DNA from: Panopea generosa
Lineage: Eukaryota > Mollusca > Bivalvia > Adapedonta > Hiatellidae
Reading direction: 5' to 3'
Assembly: GCA_029582155.1 (NCBI GenBank)
Contig: CM055895.1
Span: 59,458,578-59,522,577 of the forward strand
Length of the DNA: 64,000 nucleotides
Shown: piece after piece, positions 53,605 to 64,000 of the stretch
Layout of the letters: each line of letters begins with the position of its first letter
How positions within the stretch are numbered: the stretch's first letter is position 1
Program-made: the position numbers and the translations under genes
Notes under the pieces: generated by a model
The model's database searches: none
Seen by the model: only the letters and a program-made list of their open reading frames with translations
What the model was told of the DNA's origin: nothing

Positions 53605-53931
53605 GTTTGTACAATATTAATTTCGTATAACTTGATATTTACCATGGAAGTCATTATTTTAAAATTTTTATTGACGGGCTAAACATTTGTTGCCCCTTAA
53701 TGTAAAACAGTGTTATGTGAGATTAAATTGTTTATTGTTAAAAAAGGTTTCTTCCAGAATGCCTTGCTGCAGCAAACTTCTGCCAGGAAATAAACATCTG
53801 CAAAGAACGTTTCCAAAAATGCATCACAAAATGCGTTTTGTTGTAATTGTAAGCTGTATAATTAAAATAAAAAAGGATTTTTAAGTTACATAATATCAGA
53901 AACTGTTTTGTGGTTTGATATATAGCAGCCA

Positions 53932-54223
53932 GGCTCTGTTAGCTCAGTCATGTGTCTGGCTATAAATCTATCAAGGGGTCACAAGTTCAATTCTCTGCCT
54001 TGTCAGTTGTCCAATCCTAGTGATGATTGCGTCTCATTTTAATTCGCCTCTCAATGCTGATTCAAGTGGGATCCAAGGAGTGGTTAGGTTAAAGTGGGAA
54101 ATTGATCAATTTGGAGATTGGTGTGCTCAAGTACTGGTTAACTTTCCAAGATCCCAGGAAAGATTGTCAGACCTTGATGGCTTTAAAATGACACAAATTA
54201 TTCAAACAAACAAATTAAATTAT
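53932..54223 (+). repeat. SINE family A, diverged
   Basis: The head 'tctgttagctcagtc' and B-box-like 'cacaagttcaattctctgcc' are followed by a rearranged body in which 'gtggttaggttaa' lies upstream of 'gtactggttaac'. Confidence 0.65.
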
Positions 54224-54454
54224 TAGATTGTGTGTGTAGCCAACTTGAATTTGGTTTAAAGTTATGGCATTTGTGATTTACATAACTGACTAGGCTCCTA
54301 TAGAATGTTCCCTATAAGTTGTTTATCGTGAGCCTTGTTCTACAGCCATGGGTCTCCTACCTCTGAGCTTGTGGGGAAGAAGTCAGAGACTTAATAGCAG
54401 TATGGTTCACCCAGTGCTGGTTAACCACCTAGTTGATTCCTTCCAGGAATTATG

Positions 54455-54622
54455 ATTATTGCCTCTCATTGGTAAGGTCTTAGGTTCAAATCCCACTCGC
54501 TCCAAAAACTTTATGTGAGAAAGTTTCCAGTTACTTGTGGAAGGACGGTGGTTCTACTCGGTCTGAATCAGTCTGAGGTCTTCCTCTACCAGTAAAACTG
54601 GATATACCATATATAACCTAAA
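54455..54622 (+). repeat. SINE family C copy with one 55-bp end unit
   Basis: The B-box-like 'ttaggttcaaatcccac' is followed by 'gtgagaaagtttccagttac', 'ctgaggtcttcctctaccag' and 'ggataccatatataacc'-like sequence, the unit amplified at 33585-34255. Confidence 0.7.
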
Positions 54623-54646
54623 AAAAAAAGAAAAGAAAAATAATAA

Positions 54647-55136
54647 TTAAAGCAACACATCCACGTTTGAACTTTAAAAAAAAAATTTTAATTGAGTTAT
54701 GAGCACATTTCCCATACAAACATATGATCAATTACCTGTATATGAGCATATAAACACAATCCGGAACAAAATGATGCCCAAATTATAATGCGTGACTAAC
54801 ACTTTATAAAACAAGCGTGTAACTCACCCGAGTCAAAAAAATGACTTTCATGGCAGGTAAAGTACACTACGCACTAAAACGTGAAGTTTTTTTAATAAGA
54901 CTCGCATAATTCAATTTGAAGCCAAGTTGGAATCCTCGGCAATTTAAAAATAATTTATAAAGCGTTTGTCACGCTTTATAATTTGGACATCTTTTTTTAT
55001 AATTCTAAAGCGTTCTGGATAGTGTTTGTTAGCACATATTCAGCTCACTGACCATATATTTATGTATGGGAAATGTGCTCAAAACTCAATTGAAAAACTT
55101 TATAAAAAATGTTTAAACGTGGATGTGTTGCTTTAA
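54647..55136. mobile_element. 490-bp MITE with ~70-bp terminal inverted repeats
   Basis: The ends are TTAAAGCAACACATCCACG and its reverse complement at 55117-55136. The inner arms include 'gagcacatttcccatac' and 'gtatgggaaatgtgctc'. The flank is TTAA or TA, so piggyBac or Tc1/mariner origin is possible. There is no coding sequence. Confidence 0.85.
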
Positions 55137-55249
55137 TCACAAATGTTAAAATAGTATCTGATCATTCAGTACAGTAAAGTTTTGATAAAAAATTGTATTT
55201 GATAGTGTAATCTGGGTAAAATGAAAAGGGCATTAAAATAAATACTGAT

Positions 55250-55760
55250 AAATCATTAACATAATGATAATAGGTAGATTAAAATAAATTTTGATAATAC
55301 TGGTAGACCATTCAAATGAAGGTTTGGCCGGAAAATTGTGGCCAGACCCTTTTGCCTTAAATTGTATTTGACTTATATGCATGGTAAATATTGTAATATG
55401 TGTTTATTTGGCAATAAAATATGTTTAAACTAGATCATTCAAATAAAAAGTGGCCATTAAAATATTGATAATACTTGTAGATCATTCAAATAAAAAGTGG
55501 CCATTAAAATATTGATAAAAGGTCATTAATCAAAATATAGATAATAGGCCATTAAAATATAACAAGTTCATTAAAATAGTTAATATGTTTTTTAAAATAA
55601 AATATTGATACAATGTCATGCCATTGAAATAAAAAATTATAATTTATATATCTGAAATTTAAATTGATAATGGGACATTGAAATAAAATAAAAATAATAA
55701 TAGGTCATTTATATAAAAATTGAAAATAGCTCATTAAAATAAATTATGTCAATTTTAAAA
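55250..55760 (+). repeat. AT-rich degenerate tandem repeats
   Basis: Short diverged units combine 'cattaaaata' with 'attgataata'. The closest pair is 'tcattcaaataaaaagtggc' at 55436 and 55483. Confidence 0.55.
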
Positions 55761-55834
55761 TGAAATATAGTGAAAATTTATAATTGAAGTTAAAAGGATA
55801 CAAACCATAAATCCATATCTAGATCCCCATCTCT

Positions 55835-55930
55835 GCCCAAAAGCAACACCCAGTACTGGTTCTACCGAGGAATGCAGACTAGAGTGGTTCATGTAAGTCC
55901 TGAGCTTAAATGAATTGATATAAACTAAAA
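55835..55930 (+). repeat. SINE family B body fragment
   Basis: The phrases 'cagtactggttctaccgagg' and 'aatgcagactagagtgg' match 10040-10090. Confidence 0.45.
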
Positions 55931-56547
55931 CTAAAAAATCTAAAACTAATCTTGTTAAAAAAAATACAGACACCTTTTAAAATAGTGACAAAAGGTCCCT
56001 AAGTTCTCACAGCAGAAGTAGGACAGGGTGGTCACAAATATTTGTCTGAACTAGGTAACTTGAGCAATATATAAAAGGGTATTGCAAGGTCAATGTTTAA
56101 TTTAGTAAACTGGAATATTTTACTTCATAATATTGGTAAAATAAAACAAATTTTATGACAAAAACTGGTTTTGAATGGGCAGTCAGTGTAAATTTAGTGT
56201 TTTCAAACAGCAGCATTTCAGATAATTTGCAATAATTTTCGATATATATAAAATATTGAGATTTATATATATTTTTTTGAAAAATATCCCACATAAATTT
56301 CATAAAAAATGTTGAAGTGATTTTGAAAAATGAAGTGTTTTTAATTACCACCAGAAAATGACTGATTACTCCATAATCCCAAACCCCACCCCCCTTAAAA
56401 AATTGTATTCACAAAAGAAAAAAAAAAATTTTTTTTTGGCTAAAACAATAGTATTCTCTATATATGCTGGCTGACCTGATATCTTGACTTTTTTAGACAA
56501 CGATAAGTCTTACTGTGTATGTACAAAATCAGATGAATTTCAAATCA
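55931..56547. other. AT-rich sequence, nothing recognised
   Basis: The open frame 56097-56351 (minus) is Phe/Lys-rich and looks like chance in AT-rich DNA. Confidence 0.5.
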
Positions 56548-56848
56548 CCGGGCCCGATTAGCTTAATCAGTTACACGTCTGGCTATCAATCCAGGGGTCG
56601 TGAGTTCGAGTCTTCGTCCGACAACAGTCTCCGTGATGATTGATATATGACAATGTGTCTCGTTATCATTCGTGTCTCACCACTGATACAAGTGGGAAAG
56701 TTATCAGTAACTTGAGGAGATGGGGTGTGATCGAGTACTGGTTAACCATTCAGGATCCCAGGAAACAGTGGTTAGGTTAACTGATCGTCTGTTAGCCCTC
56801 GATGGCATAAAAATGGCCCTAAATATTAAATCGATCAATCAATCAAAT
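56548..56848 (+). repeat. tRNA-derived SINE, family A, full-length
   Basis: The head 'gggcccgattagcttaatca', B box 'gagttcgagtctt', body, 'agccctcgatggcataaaaa' and tail 'cgatcaatcaatcaa' are all present. Confidence 0.88.
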
Positions 56849-57020
56849 CTCTCCCGGACACAGTCTGTATGATGGTTGATATATCACATTGTGTCTCATT
56901 TTAATTCACCTCAATGCTGACTCGAGTGGGATCCTTAGGAGTGGTTAGGTTAACTGATCTTCAGTCCACAATGGCATAAGAATGATGCTTGATATTCAAA
57001 CAATATTGATTAATCAAATA
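56849..57020 (+). repeat. SINE family A, truncated copy following the previous one
   Basis: It starts in the body ('acagtctgtatgatggttga') and keeps the 3' half in the rearranged form seen at 53932 ('gggatccttaggagtggtta'). Confidence 0.7.
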
Positions 57021-58320
57021 AGCAATACATGATTTTATGAACGATTCAAAATTACAAGAAATAAACAAGATAATTGCCGTTGTTTCACACCCTCTGGACT
57101 GATCTAATTTAAGTTTGTTGCGTCATTTATTTGGGTGTTTCCAGATCGTAATAAAACAAAAATGTATCGTCTAGTAATGGGTATGATAAACAATTTGTTT
57201 GAGAATGCAGAAAACACAACAATAAAGCGTAAATCTCAGCAGTACCTTAACTTGATTGGCAGTTTAAATTTCTTTGTCAGATAATTCCTATGAAGAACAG
57301 ATTCACAGTGTATCCTGTTTTATATCTGAACAACATGATAATAAAATATAAATGTAATATACCAGGGTGATAACCCGCGGGTACAGTTATGTCAAATTTA
57401 ACAGGTGTTGCTGTTTAACATCATGATTAGGCCAACTATGATGAATTATTTTTTTACTATTATTGGTTTGGTGTGTTTGCGGTTTTGCATGAACATGGTC
57501 CAACCGGAAACATATTTACAATAAAGGAATTTAAAAGAAACAACACCTAGTTAGTGGTTGTGTTGGTATTTAACACTAAAGTCAGGTACTTTATCATCTT
57601 TTATCTCTATCTGGTGTATTTGAATAATTTTCAGGTAGAAATCTGATAATGTGGCATTTTTGTGGGTTGTTTTTTTTATATTTATTGTTTGTCTAATATG
57701 TGACTTTGTAAAAATCCCATCACATAATAGGATAATTTTGTTTGCATACATAGTTAATTTTGTGAATAAAATATTAAACTTTGTTTTGTAAATTGTACAT
57801 GATAATTGTATACAATATTTATTTAAATTTTAGTTATTTTTATCACCTTAATTCCATACTTATAATTGAAAAATATATCAAAGTTGCTACCGTATTCAAT
57901 ATCTTAGTCATATATTTTCATTTCGGGCCTTTTATTAAAAATTTGGACACTCAATTAGCAATTTTTGAACCAAAATGAATGCATGTCAGTGGTGAGAATT
58001 TTTTTTTTTTTTAATTTAATATTTTGTTATTTCGATATTTATGGCATTTTATTTTATTCTTTTGATCTATAATATAGAAAAATGATTTTGAATACTAGTG
58101 CATGCTTTGTTAATGTTCAGTGTGAAAAAGGAATTATATATTTATTTAAATGAACACTGATCTAGTATAATAAAAGATCATGATGGAATGAGAACTATTT
58201 GTTTTACTTTTTATGCCATTTAGTAAAATATGGGATGACACTGACCACCAGACCTAAATTCATCAATATTTGGAGTTTTAGAATTAAACTCAAACTCAAG
58301 ATATCATACATTTAAAATCT
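57021..58320. other. Intergenic, no gene seen
   Basis: This is AT-rich DNA. Open frames 57551-57751 and 57781-57978 are low-complexity and unrecognised. Confidence 0.5.
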
Positions 58321-58324
58321 AAAG

Positions 58325-58641
58325 ACCGCAGCGTGGTCTAGTGGTAGAGTGTCCGCCTCGCATACGGAAGGTCATAGGTTCGATCCCAGACCGGGTCATA
58401 CCAAAGACTTGAAAAATGGTACAAGAAGCTTCCTCGCTTGACGCGCAGCATTAAGAGGAGAGTTTTAGGTCTGGTCAGGCCCGATATCTGTATAATGTGA
58501 CTGGGTGGGGTATCATACCATGTGTCTGTGTCATGATACTCCAGTATGACAGCGCTCAGAATACTGTCTCAAGTAGACACCATCGCGATATGACTGAAAA
58601 ATTGTTGAAAGTGACGCTTAACACAATACAACAACATTAAG
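58325..58641 (+). repeat. tRNA-derived SINE, family D, full-length, Ala-like head
   Basis: The head has A box 'tggtctagtggtagagtg', a partly paired anticodon arm with loop 'ctcgcat' and B box 'ggttcgatccc'. A ~220-bp body follows, and the end 'gacgcttaacacaatacaac' is tail-like. It has no acceptor stem, so it is not a tRNA gene. Confidence 0.8.
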
Positions 58642-58787
58642 ATCCAAATAGCATCATTTAAACAAGAATGCTACCCATTATTTAACATTAACAGGGTTTA
58701 GATTTTTTAAAGATTTTGAAATTGAGTCCATTACTTAGACTCAAAAGATTGATGGATTAAGACCCTGCTTTGGTTAAGAGTATTAAC

Positions 58788-60640
58788 ATATGGCTGTGAT
58801 CAGTGTAGTCACATATGGCTGTGTTCAGTGTAGTAACATGGCTGTGTTCAGTGTAGTAACATGGCTGTGTTCAGTGTAGTAACATGGCTGTGTTCAGTGT
58901 AGTAACATGGCTGTGTTCAGTGTAGTAACATAGCTGTGTTCAGTGTATTAACATATGGCTGTGTTCAGTGTAGTAACATGGCTGTGTTCAGTGTAGTAAC
59001 ATATGGCTGTGTTCAGTGTTGTAATATATGGCTGTGTTCATTGTAGTAACATAGCTGTGTTCAGTGTACTAACATATGGCTGTGTTCAGTGTAGTAATAT
59101 ATGGCTGTGTTCATTGTAGTAACATAGCTGTGTTCAGTGTAGTAACATGGCTGTGTTCAGTGTATTAACATATGGCTGTGTTCAGTGTAGTAACATAGCT
59201 GTGTTCAGTGTAGTAACATGGCTGTGTTCAGTGTAGTAACATATGACTGTTCAGTGTAGTAACATATGGCAGTGTTCAGTGTAGTAACATATGGCTGTGT
59301 TCAGTGAATTAACATGGCTGTATTCAGTGTAGTAACATATGGCTGTGTTCAGAGCAGTAACATATGGCTGTGTTCAGTGAATTAACATATGGCTGTGTTC
59401 AGTGTAGTTACATATGGCTGTGTTCAGTGAAGTAACATATGGCTGTGTTCATTGTATTGACATGGCTCTGTTAAGTTAATTGAAATATAGCAGTGTTCAG
59501 TGTATTAACACTTGGCTGTGTTCAGTGTAGTTACATATGGCTGTGTTCAGTGTATTTACATATGGATGTGTTCAGTGTATTAACATATGGCTTTGTTCAG
59601 TGTATTAACATATGGCTGTGTTAAATTTATTAACATACAGCTGTGTTAATTTTATTAACATATAGCTGTGTTAAGTTTATAAACATATGGCTGTGTTCAG
59701 TGTATTAAGATATGACTTTGTTCAGTGTATTAACATATGGCTGTGTTAAATTGATTAACATACAGCTGTGTTAATTTTATTAACATATAGCTGTGTTAAG
59801 TTTATTAACATATGGCTGTGTTAAGTGTATTAACATATGGCTGTGTTTAGTGTAATAATACATGGCTGTGTTCAGTGTAGTAACACATGACTTTGTTCAG
59901 TGTAGTAACACATGGCTGTGTTCAGTGTATTAACATATGGCTGTGTTCAATAAAGTAACATATGGCTGTGTTCAATGTAGTAACACATGGCTGTGTTTAG
60001 TGTATTAACATATGGATGTTTTAAGTGTATTAACATATTGCTGTGTTCATTATATTAACATATGGCTGTGTTAAGTTTATTATCACATGGCTGTGTTCAG
60101 TATATTAACATATGGCTGTGTTAAGTGTATTAACATATGGCTGTGTTAAGTTTATTAAAACATAGCTGTGTTCAGTGTTTAACACTTGGCTCTGTTCAGT
60201 GTATTAACATTTGGCTGTGTTCAGTGTATTAACACATGGCTGTGTTTAGTTTATTAAAACATAGCTGTGTTCAGTGTATTAACACTTGGCTCTGTTCAGT
60301 GTATTAACATTTGGCTGTGTTCAGTGTATTAACACATGGCTGTGTTCAGTGTATTAACATTTGGCTCTGTTCAGTGTATTTACATATGGCTGTGTTCAGT
60401 GTATTAACTTATAGCTTTTTTAAGTGTATTAACATACAGCTGTGTTAAGTTTATTAACATATTGCTGTGTTAAGTTTATTAACATATGGCTGTGTTCAGT
60501 GTATTAACATTTGGCTGTGTTAAATTTATCAACATATAGCTGTGTTAAGTTTATTAACATATAGCTGTGTTAAGTGTATTAACATATGGCTGTGTTAAAT
60601 GTATTAACATATGGCTGTATAAAATATATGGCTGTGTTAT
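58788..60640 (+). repeat. Satellite of 25-bp units, about 75 copies, with higher-order periods
   Basis: The unit is roughly 'taacatatggctgtgttcag' plus 'tgtat'. The left part also has 23-bp variants lacking 'ta'. Variant blocks repeat at 125 bp (59621 and 59746) and 100 bp (60181 and 60281). Confidence 0.95.
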
Positions 60641-60894
60641 CCATGCTTTCTTGCGTAGTATTTAAGAATAAAGGAATGTCGTCGTCCTGCTATGCATATC
60701 ACACGTTAAATGTCAGCTATCTATGCGCTTGAAGCAAGGACTTGTATAAATATATATCAAAGTATAAGTCCTTGTTTGAAGTAATCACATTCAACATGTA
60801 ATATTTATATCTGTTTTGTCGTTCAATCAGCTGAAATGTTCTCTGAGAACGTGCACAAGTGTCAAGAGATAAGTTTGTTATAGTGTGTAAAGGG

Positions 60895-61756
60895 TAAATA
60901 CCCAGGTAATGTAACACACAGACTCCCACTTCAAAGGTCAAGGTCACAATTTAACTTGGTTTGACAACATTTTCAGTCTATTTGAGATTTCGTGTACGGT
61001 CTGTGAACTTTGTCACCTATGGATAAAAAAAACCCCACTTGACTCATTTGATCAACATGACATGATGAAGTGTCGCAGTGTAAGACCCAGAACCTTTACT
61101 CAAAGGTCAGCATTTTCAATTTGTTTGATGTTTCGTGTCTGGTCTGTAACTTTGTCTTTAACTTGGCTCAATTGATTAAGATGACATGACATGTCGCATA
61201 TAAGACCCAGACCCGTACATCAAAGGTCAATGTCACACCTATGAGTTTGTATGAAAACACTTTGAATCTTGTTTGAGATTTCAAGTCCGGTCTGTAATTT
61301 TATCATACATAGATGGACTTCAAAAACACTTTGGTCAATTTATCAATTGATCAGCATGACATGACGAAGTGTCACGTTAAGACCCAGAACCTTACCTCAA
61401 ACGTCAAGGTCACACATTCAGTTTGTTTTATATTTCATATCTGGTCTGTAACTTTGTTTTACATGGAGGGATTTTAAAATAGCTTGACACAAGTGATCAA
61501 CATGTCATGATGATGTCTCACCTGCATTTACCTGTAGAAATACCCAGACTTTTACATGAGATGTCAAGGTTACACAAAGGTCAAGGTCACATTTTAATGT
61601 AAAAAAAACACACCCTTGAAATTGCGTGTCTAGTCTGAAACGTCAGTCCATGACTCTTGATATTCACAGATACATCGTTATCCATTATAAAATATATTGT
61701 TATTTTCACAGACCATTTTGGGGGCATGTGACACTTACCAGTGATATTTTTTGTTA
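60895..61756 (+). mobile_element. Core-repeat element family E, right part
   Basis: Several ~170-bp units with 'caaaggtcaaggtcac' and 'gatcaacatgacatgatgaa' are followed by the same right end as 25709-25755 ('cagaccattttgggggcatg'). Confidence 0.7.
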
Positions 61757-62005
61757 TAATGGAGATTTCCCTATTCCGATTGAATTACCCAAATGTGTAC
61801 AAAATGTAATTTGATCGTATTTGGTAATATTGTATTCCAGAAACATGCTAATTCGAATGAGCGTGTTCCTCAAACACTTATTCGTATAAGCATGTTTCCA
61901 GGGCTCTCTGAGGAGGGAATTTCATTACTTTTAGCTTGACTATCGTAGAATAGGGGTGCTATTGTACTCTCTCCCACATTGGCGGGTTTTTTTTTCTGGT
62001 TAAGT

Positions 62006-62110
62006 TTTTTATCAGGTAAGATATCTATGGAACCACTCATTGGATTTGAATGAAACTTCACACGTGTGTTCAGCAAAAGTTAAGTTTTTGAGCAGGTTAC
62101 TGTCTTTGAG
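62006..62110 (+). repeat. Fragment of the family A1 core repeat
   Basis: The phrases 'aagatatctatggaaccact' and 'gaatgaaacttcacacgtgt' match core units at 41640-41700. Confidence 0.55.
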
Positions 62111-62329
62111 TTTGTACATATTTCATCATCCTATCATTGGACATGAATAAAACTTCCCATGTATGTTCAGCATCATCTAGGAAACGCAGTATTTGATAGT
62201 TTAGCTTTTCCATCGGACTCATTGTTTCATTTCATATTACTCACTACACAGAAACGCTGCCAATTTATGTCACTTATTTGAATGGGGTTTATCGCCATTT
62301 TTAACACATTTCATGTAATATGTTGTATT

Positions 62330-62510
62330 TGGTGGAGGAAAACCTTAGAATGAATCTGAATAGAGCCACCATCCTTCCGCAAGTAACTTGCAAACTTTCT
62401 CACATAAAGATTTAGGGTCGTGTAAGACTCAAACCTACGGCCTTAGCGGTGAGAAGCAAGTGATCTTGAGACGGCACCATAGACCACTCAGCCACGGAAG
62501 ACCGTTCATG
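62330..62510 (-). repeat. tRNA-derived SINE, family C, minus strand
   Basis: The reverse head 'catagaccactcagccacgg', the reverse B-box region 'agactcaaacctacggcc' and the body 'gcaagtaacttgcaaacttt' are present. Confidence 0.7.
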
Positions 62511-62799
62511 TTAATACCACGATGTATAAAGATAACTTTGTGAAAATAAATATACATTATTTATTTAACATGTCTCCAATATTCAACATATTTGGACCTG
62601 GAAAACTTAAATTTAATGATTCTTTTAAATGGCATCTGCGACGCGACGAATGGAATTAAATCGATTTGTCGTGAAAAAAAACATGTACATGGAGTAATGA
62701 ACGCAATGACCCATTAAGGCAGGTGGCTGCTTAATACAGGTTGATTAAAACTAAAATTATAAAAAAAAGAAAGAAAATGTGACTGTTTAAGACAAGTAG

Positions 62800-62975
62800 T
62801 TGCTTCAGGCCATTATAAATTAATTTCTTTATTATCATCCAATTTTTTCTTAAAAACGGGGAGGGCGGGAGCATTCTTATTTTTAAAATTTTTGCTGTTT
62901 TTTTTTTTTTTTTTTTTTAAATTATGAAAAAAAAAATGGTCGGGGCGGCATGAGCATTATGGCGTAGGGCGGGGA
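62800..62975 (+). repeat. Unclassified repeat, partner of 51456-51625
   Basis: The copy contains 'ttataaattaatttctttat', 'ggggagggcgggagc', a long T run (about 62896-62920) and 'gtcggggcggcatgagc'. Confidence 0.55.
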
Positions 62976-64000
62976 TGATAATATAGCAATAAATTTATTA
63001 TGGCCTTATAGATGGAGGCGATTACTAACACATGTTTGACTAAGGTACCCGCGTGGTTCTGTGTAAGAATAGAATCACTGTCGATCTCTGCAGAGGGGTA
63101 GGAATCGTCCGAATGGGTGTTATGTTCATTTTATCATTTTTGTCATGTTCATTATTTTGGTTATATTACCAACCCCCGTGTGGTTCAAGGGAGCCAGATG
63201 TGTGATGGAAAGAATAAGATCACTGTGAATCATTAATTTGTTGATGTGATTTTTACGTATGTTAATTTGATGTTTTTTGTACATGTAGAGTGAACCTGAA
63301 ATCTGGAATTTTCCTCATGTTGTTACCGAATAACCTACAGTGTTGGTTCACCGTAAAACCTCATTCATTCATTCATTCATTCATTCATTGACTGTAAGGC
63401 CGAACTTAACATTACCTGTAAATGCGTTAAACGTGTACAGACATATGTTTAGCGACACTAAATAAACATCATTATTTGAATTACATTTTCATTTCATTGT
63501 TCCAAGCAATTGCACTATAATAATAACGGGAACATCTGTTGTTTTTTGTTTTTTTTATCTGAAATCAATATTTATAACAATTCACTATTTGAATGACAGC
63601 TGCATAATGGTAAAAAAATTAAAATTATGTACCTTATCCAATACAATTCTAACTTTTTGTTAATGTGATACTTAAAAGAAAAAAAACACACCAAAATGTT
63701 CAGTCCGAGGCATGACCATTTGTAAATATTCCTAAAGAAGGCTTCTTCACATAAATTGCCATAAGCAGGCACGTGTCGCCAAGAATATCAATTTCTAGTC
63801 ACCAGCTATCACCAGTGAAAACATGCATTGAGCTCTGTGTGAGAATATTCTTAAACTATTCAAAATGGCTTCACTGACGCAGTTGATTCCTGGGAGAATC
63901 TTGTAACCATTTGTCATGGATCGATAATTGATCATATTATCAATCATTTTGATGTGGAGGCAAAAATCGTACACAGTGATCAGTACACACGGTGTCAGGA
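62976..64000. other. Intergenic end of window; microsatellite (ATTC)n at 63361-63389
   Basis: I see no gene. About seven ATTC units occur at 63361-63389. Confidence 0.55.

Noticed and set aside
58788..60640. CRISPR-like or coding repeat
   Set aside because: Contiguous 23-25 bp satellite units with no spacers and no long open frame.

Overview
The window is nuclear DNA from an animal, most likely a bivalve mollusc. It is AT-rich, its genes are split by introns, and it holds dense tRNA-derived SINEs plus several interspersed families with an internal tandem-repeat core, a pattern known from bivalves. The species assignment is inference; the two host genes are recognised from their translated exons. 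No searches could be run.

Layout. (1) 288-8151, plus strand: the last nine coding exons and 3' UTR of a SEC24 gene of the C/D type (COPII coat cargo adaptor). Its 5' part lies to the left of the window. (2) 8152-18210: a gene-free interval with a piggyBac-type MITE, a 3.8-kb element with about twelve degenerate ~150-180 bp repeats and a nested Tc1 remnant, and a 5'-truncated LINE. (3) 18216-53604, plus strand: a complete ATAD5 (Elg1/RFC-like PCNA unloader) gene with nineteen coding exons, predicting about 2,130 residues. It includes an 11-nt microexon and two places where the reading frame is one base short. Its introns carry a decayed transposase-like gene, SINEs, core-repeat elements, a minisatellite grown from a SINE tail, and a 69-bp tandem array rich in splice-acceptor-like sequence. 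(4) 53605-64000: no recognisable gene; SINEs, a 490-bp MITE with long inverted repeats, a 1.85-kb satellite of 25-bp units, and AT-rich sequence.

SEC24 and ATAD5 have unrelated jobs (ER export, PCNA unloading) and share only orientation. ATAD5 carries all expected parts in order: a disordered N-terminus with PCNA-binding and SUMO-binding-like motifs, basic RGRK motifs, the RFC box 'WIEKYHP', Walker A 'GPHGCGKT', a Walker B region 'ILFDEVDVVFDED', and the C-terminal 'YLPTLREICRTE' block.

The most unusual points are the ATAD5 microexon, the intronic array repeating a splice-acceptor-like sequence ten times, the SINE-tail minisatellite, and several unrelated-looking elements that end alike (most with a short palindrome, then a TCTTGTT-like end), which suggests a Helentron/HINE-type group. 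I found nothing that looks like a wholly new biochemical system.
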